64,000 nt of DNA from MR-S7 sp000400995 (GTDB lineage: Bacteria > Pseudomonadota > Gammaproteobacteria > Burkholderiales > Burkholderiaceae_C), in contig NZ_CP152342.1 in the NCBI RefSeq assembly GCF_045291395.1, positions 3,968,001 through 4,032,000 on the forward strand, given 5' to 3'. The notes under the pieces are model-generated. The model searched no databases and had not been told where the DNA came from. It saw nothing but the letters and a program-made list of their open reading frames with translations. Shown here in pieces: positions 19,533 to 28,426 of the stretch. The translations under genes were made by a program, and so were the position numbers. Within the stretch, counting starts at the first letter, position 1. Every line of letters begins with the position of its first letter.

Positions 19533-20918
19533 ATGACACAGACCGCACTCCTTCGCCCCGCCATGCTGGCGCTGGCCCTGGCGCTCGCCGGCTGCTCCAC
19601 GCTGCGCACGCCCTACGAGGCGCCCGCCGTGGCGGTGCCCGCCCAATGGCCGAACGCCCCGCAGGCACAGGCCGGCGCACGCGATGCGCAGGCCGCCACC
19701 GGCCACTGGTGGAAGGCCTTCAACGACCCGGTGCTCGACAGCCTGGTCGAAGCCGCGCTGACGCGCAACAACAACCTGGCCGCGGCCACCATCCAGGTGC
19801 GGCGCGCGCAGCTGCAGGCCCGGCTCACGGAGCACCGCCCCAGCGTCAACGCGAACCTCAGCACGAGCGCGGGGCGGCCGCTGGACGGCGGCGGCACCAC
19901 GCGCTCGAACAGCGCCTCGCTGGGCGTGAGCTACGAGCTGGACCTGTGGAACCGCCTGGGCGCATCGCTCGACGCCGCGCGCTGGGAAGCCCAGGCCACG
20001 GCAGAGGACCGCGAGGCCACGGCCCAGGCCCTGGCGGGCACCACGGCCACGCTGTACTGGCAGCTCGCCTACTACAACCAGCGCCTGGCGGCGGCCACCG
20101 AGAGCATCGGCTATGCCGAGCGCACGCTCGCGCTGGTGCAGACGCAATACGACGCGGGCGCGGTCTCGTCGCTGGAGCTGGCCGAGTCGCGCCAGAGCCT
20201 GGCGAGCCAGCGCGCCGCCCTGGCCAATTTGCAGCAGCAGTACGTGGAAACCTCGAACGCGCTCATGCTGTTGTTCGACGGCTCGGCCACCGGACCCGCC
20301 GCCCCGGGATGGAGCGCGCCGCAAACCCTGCCCGCCGCGCCGCTGCCCGACGTGGCCGCCGGCCTGCCGGCCGAGCTGCTGGCGCGCCGCCCCGACCTGC
20401 GCGCGGCCGAGCTGCGGCTGCGCGGCACGCTGGCCAGCGGCGACGCGACGCGCCTGTCGTACTACCCCCAGCTCTCGCTCACCGGAGCGCTCGGCGGCGC
20501 CAGCAGCGCGCTCGGCAGCGTGCTGGCCAACCCCGTGGCCACGCTGGGCGCGGGGCTGGTGCTGCCGTTCCTCAACCAGACGGAGATGCGCATCAGCACC
20601 GCCATCGCGCAGGCCGACTACGAGCGCGCGGTGGTCACCTTCCGCCAGACGCTCTACCAGGCCCTGACCGACGTGGACAACGCGCTGTCGGCCCGCCGGC
20701 AGTACGCCGAGCAGGCAGCGCAGCTCGAACAGTCGCTGGCCGACGCGCGCAGGGCCGAGCGCCTCTACGAGGTGCGCTACCGCGCGGGCGCCGTGGCGCT
20801 CAAGCCCTGGCTCGACGCCCAGGAAAAGCGCCGCTCCGCCGAGACGGCACTGGCCGAGAACCGGCTGAACCGCCTGGTGAACCACGCCACGCTGTACCAG
20901 GCCCTGGGCGGCGCCTGA
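19533..20918 (+). CDS. NodT-family outer membrane efflux lipoprotein (OprM/TolC-like channel)
   Basis: 461 residues. A lipoprotein signal (MTQTALLRPAMLALALALAG with lipobox LAGC) places it in the outer membrane. Two repeated outer membrane efflux domains follow, with conserved LDLWNRLGAS and LSVTGALG-like stretches (SLTGALGGASSALGS) forming the trimeric alpha-beta channel. The frame is open upstream from a TTG at 19500, but the ATG at 19533 starts the signal peptide. It completes the MacAB pump as the dedicated exit duct, which many MacAB systems lack because they share TolC. Confidence 0.87.
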   Translation: MTQTALLRPAMLALALALAGCSTLRTPYEAPAVAVPAQWPNAPQAQAGARDAQAATGHWWKAFNDPVLDSLVEAALTRNNNLAAATIQVRRAQLQARLTEHRPSVNANLSTSAGRPLDGGGTTRSNSASLGVSYELDLWNRLGASLDAARWEAQATAEDREATAQALAGTTATLYWQLAYYNQRLAAATESIGYAERTLALVQTQYDAGAVSSLELAESRQSLASQRAALANLQQQYVETSNALMLLFDGSATGPAAPGWSAPQTLPAAPLPDVAAGLPAELLARRPDLRAAELRLRGTLASGDATRLSYYPQLSLTGALGGASSALGSVLANPVATLGAGLVLPFLNQTEMRISTAIAQADYERAVVTFRQTLYQALTDVDNALSARRQYAEQAAQLEQSLADARRAERLYEVRYRAGAVALKPWLDAQEKRRSAETALAENRLNRLVNHATLYQALGGA

Positions 20919-20921
20919 GCA

Positions 20922-21836
20922 TCATTGCGCGGGTGGCACCTGCCCGCGCAGCCACGCCATGAAACGGTCGCGCCACACCGAGCGCCTGCCGCGCGGCCAC
21001 AGCAGCACGTAGGCACCCTGCCCGGCCATGCTGCCGTGCGGCGCGACGAGCCGCCCCTGCGCCAGCGCATCGGCCACCAGCGGCACCGGGGCCACAAGCG
21101 CGCCCAGGCCCGATTCGGCGGCCTGGATGGCCAGGAACCAGTGCTCGAACATCTGCGAGGGCGCAGCCGCCCGGCCCGCCACGCCGTCCGCCTGCGGGCA
21201 GGCCAGTACCCACTGGGCCCAGGCATCGGGCCGCGTGGCACTGTGCAGGCGCCGCACGGTGCGCGGCGCCTGCCGCCAGGCCGGCAGCAGCGCGGGCGCC
21301 AGCACCAGGGCCATGGGTTCGGGCATCAGCGGCGCCGTCTGCACCGCACGGCCCGGGGCGAAGTCGTCGCGGCGGATGGCCACGTCCGCGCCTTCGGCGC
21401 CGAAGTCCACCGGGCCGCCGCCCGCCTGGACGTGCACCACCACTTCCGGGTGCAGCGCCTGGAAGCCGCCCAGCCGGGGAATGAGCCAGCGCAGCGCCAG
21501 CGAGCGTTCGCACGACACCGCCAGCCGGTGCGCTCCCGCATCGGCGGCCGGCACGGCCACCGCCTGCCAGGCCGTGGCGAGCGCTTCGAGCGCCTGCGCC
21601 GTGGAGGCCGCCAGCACCAGGCCCGCGCGCGTGGGCGCGGCCTTGCGGCTGCCGCGCTCCAGCAGCCGCACGCCGGCCTTGGCCTCCAGCGCGCTGATGC
21701 GCTTGCTGACGGCGCCCTGCGTCAGCGCAAGCGCGTCGGCCGCGGCCCCGATGCCGCCGTGGCGTACCACGGCGTCGAACACGCGCAGGTCTTCGAGCGG
21801 CAGGCGCGGTGAAGTGGTGGGTTTCCTGTTTCTCAT
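20922..21836 (-). CDS. LysR-family transcriptional regulator
   Basis: 304 residues. The N-terminal HTH reads LRVFDAVVRHGGIGAAADALALTQGAVSKRISALE, followed by a LysR substrate domain (RLAVSCERSLALRWLIPRLGGF). It is divergent from the threonine aldolase gene with an 85-base gap, the classic layout for a LysR regulator and its target. The start MRNRKPT at 21836 is preferred to the frame opening at 21851 because it is closest to the HTH. The ligand is unknown. Its stop faces the efflux channel gene, three bases away. Confidence 0.8.
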   Translation of the reverse strand: MRNRKPTTSPRLPLEDLRVFDAVVRHGGIGAAADALALTQGAVSKRISALEAKAGVRLLERGSRKAAPTRAGLVLAASTAQALEALATAWQAVAVPAADAGAHRLAVSCERSLALRWLIPRLGGFQALHPEVVVHVQAGGGPVDFGAEGADVAIRRDDFAPGRAVQTAPLMPEPMALVLAPALLPAWRQAPRTVRRLHSATRPDAWAQWVLACPQADGVAGRAAAPSQMFEHWFLAIQAAESGLGALVAPVPLVADALAQGRLVAPHGSMAGQGAYVLLWPRGRRSVWRDRFMAWLRGQVPPAQ

Positions 21837-21921
21837 GGATGGCGGCAGCATTTCTCAACCTCGGCGGCGTCGGCTGCACGCACACTCACGGCCATCGACA
21901 CCCCGCCCGAGGATAGCCACC

Positions 21922-22988
21922 ATGCCCGACTTTCGCAGCGACACCGTCACCCAGCCCACGCCCGCCATGCGGCACGCCATGCTGCAGGCCCCGTTGGGCG
22001 ACGACGTGTTCGGCGACGACCCGTCCGTGAACGCCCTGCAGGACCATGCCGCGCAGTTGCTCGGCTTCGAGGCCGCGCTGTTCGCGCCCACCGGCACGCA
22101 GACCAACCTGATCGCGCTCATGGGCCACTGCCAGCGCGGCGACGAGGCCATCGTGGGCCAGAGCTGGCACACCTACCGCTGGGAAGGCGGCGGCATGGCC
22201 GTGCTCGGCTCGATCCAGCCCCAGCCGGTGGAGACCCAGCCCGACGGCACGCTGCGCCCGGCCGACATCGCGGCCGCCATCAAGCCCGACGATCCGCACT
22301 TCGCGCGCTCGCGCCTCGTGGTGCTGGAGAACACCACGGGCGGCCAGCCCTGCCGCTGCCCTACATCGCCGAGGTTGCGCAGCTCGCGCGCTCGCGCGGC
22401 CTGGCACTGCACCTGGATGGCGCGCGCCTGTTCAACGCGGCCACGGCCCAGGCCGAAGCGGACGGCAGCGACGTGTACGAGGCGGCGCGCGCCATCTGCG
22501 CGCATTTCGACACCGCGTCGGTCTGCCTCTCCAAGGGGCTGGGCGCACCCGTAGGCTCGCTTCTGCTGGGCCCGCAGGCCTTCATCCGCCAGGCGCGGCG
22601 CACGCGCAAGATCCTGGGCGGCGGCATGCGCCAGGCGGGCCTGCTGGCCGCCGCCGGCCACCATGCGCTGCAGCACCACGTGCGGCGCATGGCCGACGAC
22701 CACGCCCTGCTGCGCACGCTCGCGCAGGGCCTGGCCGAGGCGGGGCGCAGCCACCCGGCGCTGGCGGGCAAGCTGGCCGTAGCCTCGGCCCACACCAACA
22801 TCCTGTTCTGCGACGTGCAGGCCGACGTGGCCCCGGCCTTCACGGCCTGGCTCGCGCAGCACGGAGTGCGCGTGACCGGCAGCCTCTACGGCGGCGCCAC
22901 GCGCCTGCGCTGGGTCACGCACCTCGACGTGGGGCCGCAGGACGTGGCGCAGGCCTTGGACTGCACCCGGCGCTTCGCGCCGGCCTGA
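21922..22988 (+). CDS. ltaE: Low-specificity L-threonine aldolase, apparent single-base frameshift
   Basis: PLP enzyme that splits threonine or allo-threonine into glycine and acetaldehyde. The first frame starts MPDFRSDTVTQPTPAM and runs through LENTTGGQP. The second frame carries LHLDGARLFNAA, the PLP-lysine motif SLKSKGLGAP-like CLSKGLGAPVGS and a normal C-terminus. They join if one C is restored in the CCC run at 22348-22350, giving a 355-residue protein of standard length. Nothing else is damaged. It is divergent from a LysR gene that may regulate it. Confidence 0.83.
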
Positions 22989-23725
22989 GCGGCGCGCCGC
23001 TCAGCCGGCGCGCGCGCGTAGCTGCGCGCGCCGAAGATGCCGCTGCCCACGCGCACCAGGGTACTGCCCGCAGCCACTGCGGCCTCCAGGTCGCCCGTCA
23101 TGCCGAGGGACAGCGTGTCGAACTGCTCCAGCCCGGCCACGCCGCTGGCCTTGATCTGGTCGAAAACGGCTGCCGCCCTGTGGTGGAGAGCGCGCTGCGC
23201 TTCGAAATCAGGAGCATCATCGGGAATGCTCATGATGCCGCGCAGCACCAGGCGCGGCAGCCGGGCCACCGCCTCGGCCAACGCCAGCGCCTCGCCGGGC
23301 GCCACGCCGGACTTGGTGGGCCCGCCGTCCACGTTGACCTGCAGGCACACCATGAGCGGAGGCAGGTGCGCGGGGCGCTGCTCCGACAGGCGCTGCGCGA
23401 TCTTGAGGCGGTCCACGGTGTGCGCCCAGTCGAAGTGCTCGGCCACCAGCCGCGTCTTGTTGCTCTGGATGGGGCCGATGCAATGCCACTGCAGCGGCCG
23501 GGGCAGCTGCATGTCCGCCACCACGGCCATTTTCTCCACGGCCTCCTGGATGTAGTTCTCGCCGAAGGCGCATTGGCCGGCGAGCGCCGCGTCGCGCACG
23601 GCCTCGGGTCCGAAGGTCTTGGAAACGGCCAGCAGCGCCACGGCATCCGCAGGGCGCCCGGCCGCCGCGCAGGCCCGCGCGATGCGGCTTTGCACGTGCT
23701 GGAGGTTGTTACCGATCGTCGTCAT
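22886..23725 (-). CDS. yggS: YggS/PROSC-family PLP homeostasis protein, C-terminus probably misread
   Basis: PLP-binding protein that keeps free pyridoxal phosphate and amino-acid pools in balance; no enzyme activity is known. The cofactor lysine is in LLAVSKTFGPEAVRDA, followed by FGENYIQEA, HCIGPIQSNK and SLGMTGDLEAAVAAGST. Family members end right after GSGIFGARSYA. Here the frame continues for some 45 further residues of arginine-rich sequence and overlaps the threonine aldolase gene. Adding one base in the CCGG at 23005-23006 would give a stop at 23001 and a normal 241 residues. I therefore think the extension is an artefact. Confidence 0.83.
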   Translation of the reverse strand: MTTIGNNLQHVQSRIARACAAAGRPADAVALLAVSKTFGPEAVRDAALAGQCAFGENYIQEAVEKMAVVADMQLPRPLQWHCIGPIQSNKTRLVAEHFDWAHTVDRLKIAQRLSEQRPAHLPPLMVCLQVNVDGGPTKSGVAPGEALALAEAVARLPRLVLRGIMSIPDDAPDFEAQRALHHRAAAVFDQIKASGVAGLEQFDTLSLGMTGDLEAAVAAGSTLVRVGSGIFGARSYARAPAERRAAQAGAKRRVQSKACATSCGPTSRCVTQRRRVAPP

Positions 23726-23766
23726 AATGTCCGCCCAAGCGTACCAAACGATTCGAGGGACCTTCC

Positions 23767-24810
23767 GTGGACATCACCCAACTGCTCGCCTTCAGCGTGA
23801 AAAACAAGGCGTCGGACCTGCACCTTTCCGCAGGCCTGCCGCCGATGATCCGGGTCCACGGGGATGTACGCCGCATCAATGTGGATGCGCTGGACCACAA
23901 GACCGTCCACGCCATGGTGTACGACATCATGAGCGATGCGCAGCGCAAGGCCTACGAGGAGTTCCTGGAAGTCGATTTCTCGTTCGAGATCGACGGCCTG
24001 GCGCGCTTTCGCGTCAACGCGTTCAACCAGAACCGCGGTGCGGCCGCCGTGTTCCGGACCATCCCGAGCAAGATCCTCACGCTGGAGCAGCTCAACGCGC
24101 CCAAGATCTTCGCCGACCTGTCCCTCAAGCCGCGCGGCCTGGTGCTGGTGACCGGCCCGACGGGCTCGGGCAAGTCCACTACGCTGGCAGCGATGATCAA
24201 CCACCTCAACGAGACGGAGTACGGCCACATTCTCACCATCGAGGACCCGATCGAGTTCGTGCACGAGTCCAAGAAGTGCCTGGTGAACCAGCGCGAGGTG
24301 GGGCCGATGACGCTGTCGTTCGCCGCGGCGCTCAAGTCCGCGCTGCGCGAAGACCCGGATGCCATCCTCGTCGGCGAAATGCGCGACCTGGAGACCATCC
24401 GCCTGGCCATGACGGCGGCCGAGACAGGCCACCTGGTGTTCGGCACGCTGCACACGTCGAGCGCCGCCAAGACCATCGACCGGATCATCGATGTGTTCCC
24501 CGCCGAGGAAAAGGAAATGGTGCGGGCGATGCTGTCGGAGTCGCTCCAGGCCGTGATCTCGCAGACGCTGTGCAAGCTCAAGGACGGTTCCGGCCGCGTG
24601 GCGGCGCACGAGATCATGCTGGGCACCAGCGCCATCCGCAACCTGATCCGCGAGGCCAAGGTGGCACAGATGTATTCCACCATCCAGACGGGCAACAGCG
24701 CGGGCATGCAGACGCTGGACCAGAATCTCACCGAATTGGTGCGCCGCAACATCATCAGTCCCGCCGAAGCGCGCAGCAAGGCTAAGATTCCGGAGAACTT
24801 CCCCGGCTAG
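23767..24810 (+). CDS. pilT: Type IV pilus retraction ATPase PilT
   Basis: 347 residues, hexameric ATPase that depolymerises the pilus and drives twitching motility. It shows Walker A TGPTGSGKST, the Asp box region EDPIEFVHE, Walker B and His box (DAILVGEMRD, GHLVFGTLHTSSA) and the C-terminal AIRNLIRE motif typical of PilT rather than PilB or PilU. The start is GTG at 23767 with GAGGGA upstream. It leads a cluster with a cyclic-nucleotide-binding protein and pilU on the same strand. It is divergent from yggS, the arrangement usual in betaproteobacteria. Confidence 0.95.
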   Translation: MDITQLLAFSVKNKASDLHLSAGLPPMIRVHGDVRRINVDALDHKTVHAMVYDIMSDAQRKAYEEFLEVDFSFEIDGLARFRVNAFNQNRGAAAVFRTIPSKILTLEQLNAPKIFADLSLKPRGLVLVTGPTGSGKSTTLAAMINHLNETEYGHILTIEDPIEFVHESKKCLVNQREVGPMTLSFAAALKSALREDPDAILVGEMRDLETIRLAMTAAETGHLVFGTLHTSSAAKTIDRIIDVFPAEEKEMVRAMLSESLQAVISQTLCKLKDGSGRVAAHEIMLGTSAIRNLIREAKVAQMYSTIQTGNSAGMQTLDQNLTELVRRNIISPAEARSKAKIPENFPG

Positions 24811-24889
24811 CCGCCTGCGGGTGCGGCCGGGCACCACGTCATCCTAGAAGCCACTGGCCTCGCAGTGGCCCAGCGATCGGAGCATTCCC

Positions 24890-25519
24890 ATGAAAGGCAT
24901 CCTCAGCCTGCTCAAGACCAAGGCCCGCAAGCCCAGCGAAGAGAGCCACGACTCGGTGTTCTTCACCACGGCCTTCGCCGGCCAGGGCGTGGACGAATCC
25001 CTGCTCGTGCCCTGGGAAGCGCGCGCGGTGGAGGTCGGCGCCAAGCGCCTGCCCAAGAGCCGCGGCGGCAAGCTGCTGCAGTCGCTGTGGGGCAAGGACA
25101 AGTACATGGCGCACCTGGACCAGGATGCCGTGGAGCGCATGGAGCGCTTTTTCGAGTTCGCCGCCATTCCGCCCAACCGCGACGTCATCCGCCAGGACGA
25201 ATACGGCAACTTCATGGTGGTGCTGCTCACCGGCACCATCGCCGTGGACCGTGTGCAGCCCTGGGGCGAGCAGCTGCGGCTGGCCGAGACCCGCCCCGGC
25301 GACATCCTGGGGGAGATGTCGCTGCTCGACAGCGGCGTCCGGTTCTCCGCATGTACCACGCTCACCGACTGCGAGGTCGCCGTGCTGAGCGCCGAGGCCA
25401 TGGACGAGATGATGTCCCAGGACCCCCAGCTGGCCGCCAGCCTGGTCGCATTGCTGGCACGCAAGCTCTCCCTGCGGCTGCGCGTGGTGAGTGCGCGGCT
25501 GAGTGAGAATCAACGCTGA
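24890..25519 (+). CDS. Cyclic nucleotide-binding domain protein between pilT and pilU
   Basis: 209 residues. The C-terminal two thirds form a cNMP-binding beta roll (FFEFAAIPPNRDVIRQDEYG, then GDILGEMSLLDSGVRFSACT), with the phosphate-binding GEMSLLD in place. The usual arginine-serine pair of a CRP cAMP site (RSA) appears as RFSA, so the ligand is uncertain. There is no HTH, so it should act by protein contact rather than on DNA. GGAG seven bases before the ATG supports the start. Its frame overlaps the open region before pilU, so all three genes are probably one transcript. A role in tuning pilus retraction is inference from position. Confidence 0.8.
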   Translation: MKGILSLLKTKARKPSEESHDSVFFTTAFAGQGVDESLLVPWEARAVEVGAKRLPKSRGGKLLQSLWGKDKYMAHLDQDAVERMERFFEFAAIPPNRDVIRQDEYGNFMVVLLTGTIAVDRVQPWGEQLRLAETRPGDILGEMSLLDSGVRFSACTTLTDCEVAVLSAEAMDEMMSQDPQLAASLVALLARKLSLRLRVVSARLSENQR

Positions 25520-25562
25520 ACAGCGGCCCCATACACAAGGCGAGTCCACGGGAGGTACAGGG

Positions 25563-26699
25563 ATGGAACGCGATCAGGCCAGTAAATTCATCAACGACCT
25601 GCTCAAGCTGATGGTCAGCCGGGGAGGGAGCGACCTGTTCATCACGGCGGACTTCCCTCCGGCCATCAAGGTGGACGGCAAGGTCACCAAGGTGTCGCCA
25701 CAGCCGCTCACCCCCACGCACACCCTGACGCTGGCACGCTCGATCATGAGCGACAAGCAGGTGGCGGATTTCGAGCGCACCAAGGAATGCAATTTCGCCA
25801 TCGCGCCCGCAGGCGTCGGGCGCTTCCGCGTCAACGCCTTCATCCAGCAAGGCCGCGTGGGCATGGTGCTGAGGACCATTCCGCTCACCCTGCCGACCAT
25901 CGATGGCCTGGGCTTGCCGCAGGTGCTCAAGGAAATCACCATGACCAAGCGCGGCCTGTGCATCCTGGTCGGCGCCACGGGCTCGGGCAAGTCGACCTCC
26001 CTGGCCGCCATGGTGGACTGGCGCAACGAGCACTCGTTCGGCCACATCATCACGGTGGAGGACCCCATCGAGTTCGTGCATCCGCACAAGAACTGCGTCG
26101 TCACGCAGCGCGAGGTGGGCCTGGATACCGACAGCTGGGAAGCCGCGTTGAAGAACACACTGCGCCAGGCGCCCGACGTTATCCTGATGGGCGAGATCCG
26201 CGACCGCGAAACCATGGAGCACGCCGTGGCCTTCGCCGAAACCGGCCACCTGTGCCTGGCCACGCTGCACGCCAACAGTGCCAACCAGGCGCTGGACCGG
26301 ATCATCAACTTCTTTCCCGAGGAACGCCGCGCGCAACTGCTCATGGACCTGTCGCTGAACCTGCGCGCCATGGTCTCGCAGCGCCTCCTTCCCAAGCAGG
26401 ATGGCAAGGGCCGGGCCGCAGCGGTCGAGGTGATGCTCAACACGCCGCTGATCGCCGACCTGATCTTCAAGGGCGAGGTGGCCGAGATCAAGGAGATCAT
26501 GAAGAAGAGCCGCAACCTCGGCATGCAGACTTTCGACCAGGCACTGTTCGATCTGTTCGAGGCGAATGTGGTCACCTACGAGGATGCCTTGCGCAACGCG
26601 GACTCGGTGAACGATCTGCGCCTGCAGATCAAGCTGAGCAGCCAACGCGCCAAGACCACGGACCTCGCCTCCGGCACCGAACACTTCGCCATCGTGTGA
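25563..26699 (+). CDS. pilU: PilT-paralogous retraction ATPase PilU
   Basis: 378 residues, works with PilT to strengthen pilus retraction. It has Walker A GATGSGKST, VEDPIEFVHPHKN, DVILMGEIRD and GHLCLATLHANSANQALDRI. The C-terminus differs from PilT (no AIRNLI), which is why I call it PilU. The frame is open from 25503, but MERDQAS at 25563 follows GGGAGG by a normal distance. It is followed by an intrinsic terminator at 26729. Confidence 0.92.
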   Translation: MERDQASKFINDLLKLMVSRGGSDLFITADFPPAIKVDGKVTKVSPQPLTPTHTLTLARSIMSDKQVADFERTKECNFAIAPAGVGRFRVNAFIQQGRVGMVLRTIPLTLPTIDGLGLPQVLKEITMTKRGLCILVGATGSGKSTSLAAMVDWRNEHSFGHIITVEDPIEFVHPHKNCVVTQREVGLDTDSWEAALKNTLRQAPDVILMGEIRDRETMEHAVAFAETGHLCLATLHANSANQALDRIINFFPEERRAQLLMDLSLNLRAMVSQRLLPKQDGKGRAAAVEVMLNTPLIADLIFKGEVAEIKEIMKKSRNLGMQTFDQALFDLFEANVVTYEDALRNADSVNDLRLQIKLSSQRAKTTDLASGTEHFAIV

Positions 26700-26728
26700 C
26701 CGTACGCCGGCGCACGGTTGCAGCCCCC

Positions 26729-26759
26729 AGCCCGCCCACAGCGGCGGGTCGTTTTTTAT
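26729..26759 (+). terminator. Intrinsic terminator of the pilT-pilU transcript
   Basis: The stem CCCGCC (26731-26736) pairs with GGCGGG (26743-26748) across six bases, followed by TCG and a run of six T. It lies 30 bases after pilU and just before the next gene's ribosome-binding site. Confidence 0.75.
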
Positions 26760-26775
26760 TGGAGACCCACTAGAC

Positions 26776-27705
26776 ATGACCAGCAGCATCAATCCCCGCA
26801 CCTACGAGCCGGCTCCCGCGCGCCGCGTGGCCTTCCTGGGCCTGGGCGTCATGGGCTATCCCATGGCAGGCCATCTGGCGCGCGCCGGCCATGCCGTGAC
26901 CGTCTACAACCGCACGGCCGCCAAGTCGGAAGCATGGTGCGCCGAGTTCGCGGAAACCGGCAAGGTGCAGCACGCGAACACGCCCCGCGAGGCGGCGCAG
27001 GGCGCGGACATCGTCTTCTGCTGCGTGGGCAACGACGACGATCTGCGCTCCGTGGTGCTGGGCGCCGACGGCGCCTTTGCCGGCATGCAGCCCGGCGCCA
27101 TCTTCGTGGACCACACCACGGCCTCCGCCGCCGTGGCACGCGAACTCGATACGGCAGCGAAGGCCCTGGGCCTGCAGTTCATCGATGCCCCGGTCTCCGG
27201 CGGGCAGGCCGGCGCCCAGAACGGACAGTTGACGGTGATGTGCGGAGGCAGCCAGCCGGCCTTCGACGCGGTGCGCCCCACTGCACTGGCCTTCTCCCGC
27301 GCCTTCACCCGCATCGGCGACAGTGGGGCCGGCCAGTTGGCCAAGATGGTGAACCAGATCTGCATCGCCGGACTGGTGCAGGGCCTGTCGGAAGCCATTG
27401 CGTTCGGCCAGCACGCCGGCCTGGACATGCCCCTGGTGCTTGACGTGATCAGCAAGGGTGCCGCCCAAAGCTGGCAGATGGAGAACCGGGGCAAGACCAT
27501 GGTCGAAGGACGCTTCGACTTCGGGTTTGCCGTGGACTGGATGCGCAAGGATCTGGGCCTGGTGCTCGACGAAGCCAAGCGCAATGGCGCCCGCCTGCCG
27601 GTGACGGCGCTGGTGGACCAGTTCTACGCCGACGTGCAGCGTGCGGGCGGCAACCGGTGGGATACCTCGAGCCTCATCACCCGCCTCGCGACCAAGAAGG
27701 CCTGA
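26776..27705 (+). CDS. 3-hydroxyisobutyrate dehydrogenase-family NAD(P) reductase
   Basis: 309 residues of the beta-hydroxyacid dehydrogenase family. The N-terminal Rossmann motif is AFLGLGVMGYPMAGHLARAG, the substrate signature is DAPVSGGQAGAQNG and the catalytic lysine is in GQLAKMVNQ. The reaction is oxidation of a 3-hydroxyacid or reduction of a semialdehyde such as tartronate semialdehyde, and the exact substrate cannot be set from sequence. The start ATG follows GGAG by eleven bases. It converges with the dolP-like gene. Confidence 0.85.
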   Translation: MTSSINPRTYEPAPARRVAFLGLGVMGYPMAGHLARAGHAVTVYNRTAAKSEAWCAEFAETGKVQHANTPREAAQGADIVFCCVGNDDDLRSVVLGADGAFAGMQPGAIFVDHTTASAAVARELDTAAKALGLQFIDAPVSGGQAGAQNGQLTVMCGGSQPAFDAVRPTALAFSRAFTRIGDSGAGQLAKMVNQICIAGLVQGLSEAIAFGQHAGLDMPLVLDVISKGAAQSWQMENRGKTMVEGRFDFGFAVDWMRKDLGLVLDEAKRNGARLPVTALVDQFYADVQRAGGNRWDTSSLITRLATKKA

Positions 27706-27728
27706 CCTCCATTGCAAGGGCACGGTGT

Positions 27729-27755
27729 GGCAGGCGCGCTCACGCGCAGCCTGCC
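27729..27755. terminator. Hairpin between convergent genes (possible terminator)
   Basis: GGCAGGC (27729-27735) pairs with GCCTGCC (27749-27755), with further GCG/CGC pairs inside. No T tract follows on either strand, so termination is only a possibility. Confidence 0.35.
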
Positions 27756-27769
27756 TATTGCCCGCTCTG

Positions 27770-28426
27770 CTACTGCTGGGCAGCGGGATCCTGGGAGACG
27801 GGTGCCGGCTGCCGCACGGCTGCCCGGCTGAGCTCTTCCTCGGAAATCGTTTCAAAGACACGGACCACCTTGCGCACGCCGTTCACGCCCCGTGCGATCT
27901 CTGTCGCCCGCTTGGCCTCGCGCTCGGTCACACGCCCCATCAGGTAGACCACGTTCCGCTCGGTCACCACCTTGAACGCGTTGGCAGACAGGTCCTTGGC
28001 ATCCACGAGGCTGGCACGCACCTTGCCGGTGATGAAGGTGTCGTTGGAGCGCTGGCTCAGCGTGGAGTTGGGCATCACGCCCAGGTCATTGACCACCGAG
28101 CGCACGTTCTCCACGCCCAGCGCGATCTGTTCCACCTTCTGCCCATCGGCGGCGGCCGGCACTTCGCCCGTCAGCAGCACCTGGCGGTTGTAGCTCGTGA
28201 CGTTCACATGCACGTTGTCGCCCAGGGTCTCGCGGATGCGGCTGGCCGTGCGGAACTCGATCCCCTCGTCCTCCACCTGCGAGCCTGCGGTGCGCCGGTC
28301 GGTGGCGACCAGAGTGCCCATGACGGCGCCGCCCCCGATGACGAGCGGGGCGCATGCCGCCAAGCCGCCCGCCAACGTCACCGCGGCCAGCAACGCGCAT
28401 GGAGTGCGCACGATCTGGAATGTCAT
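27770..28426 (-). CDS. dolP: BON-domain lipoprotein, DolP-like
   Basis: 218 residues. Signal peptide MTFQIVRTPCALLAAVTLAG with a lipobox (LAAC) marks an outer membrane lipoprotein. Two BON domains follow (about residues 60-130 and 138-205), with the conserved VTSYNRQVLLTGEV and KVVTERNVVYLMGRV strands. DolP/YraP supports outer membrane integrity. The gene order yraN-diaA-dolP matches enterobacteria and backs the name. Its ATG at 28426 overlaps the corrected stop of diaA as ATGA; an apparent upstream extension to 28480 is diaA sequence read in another frame. Confidence 0.85.
   Translation of the reverse strand: MTFQIVRTPCALLAAVTLAGGLAACAPLVIGGGAVMGTLVATDRRTAGSQVEDEGIEFRTASRIRETLGDNVHVNVTSYNRQVLLTGEVPAAADGQKVEQIALGVENVRSVVNDLGVMPNSTLSQRSNDTFITGKVRASLVDAKDLSANAFKVVTERNVVYLMGRVTEREAKRATEIARGVNGVRKVVRVFETISEEELSRAAVRQPAPVSQDPAAQQ

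Noticed and set aside
19452..20885. Long minus-strand frame opposite the efflux channel gene
   Set aside because: Antisense shadow; its apparent C-terminus (YLESARSY) is just the dispersed repeat translated.
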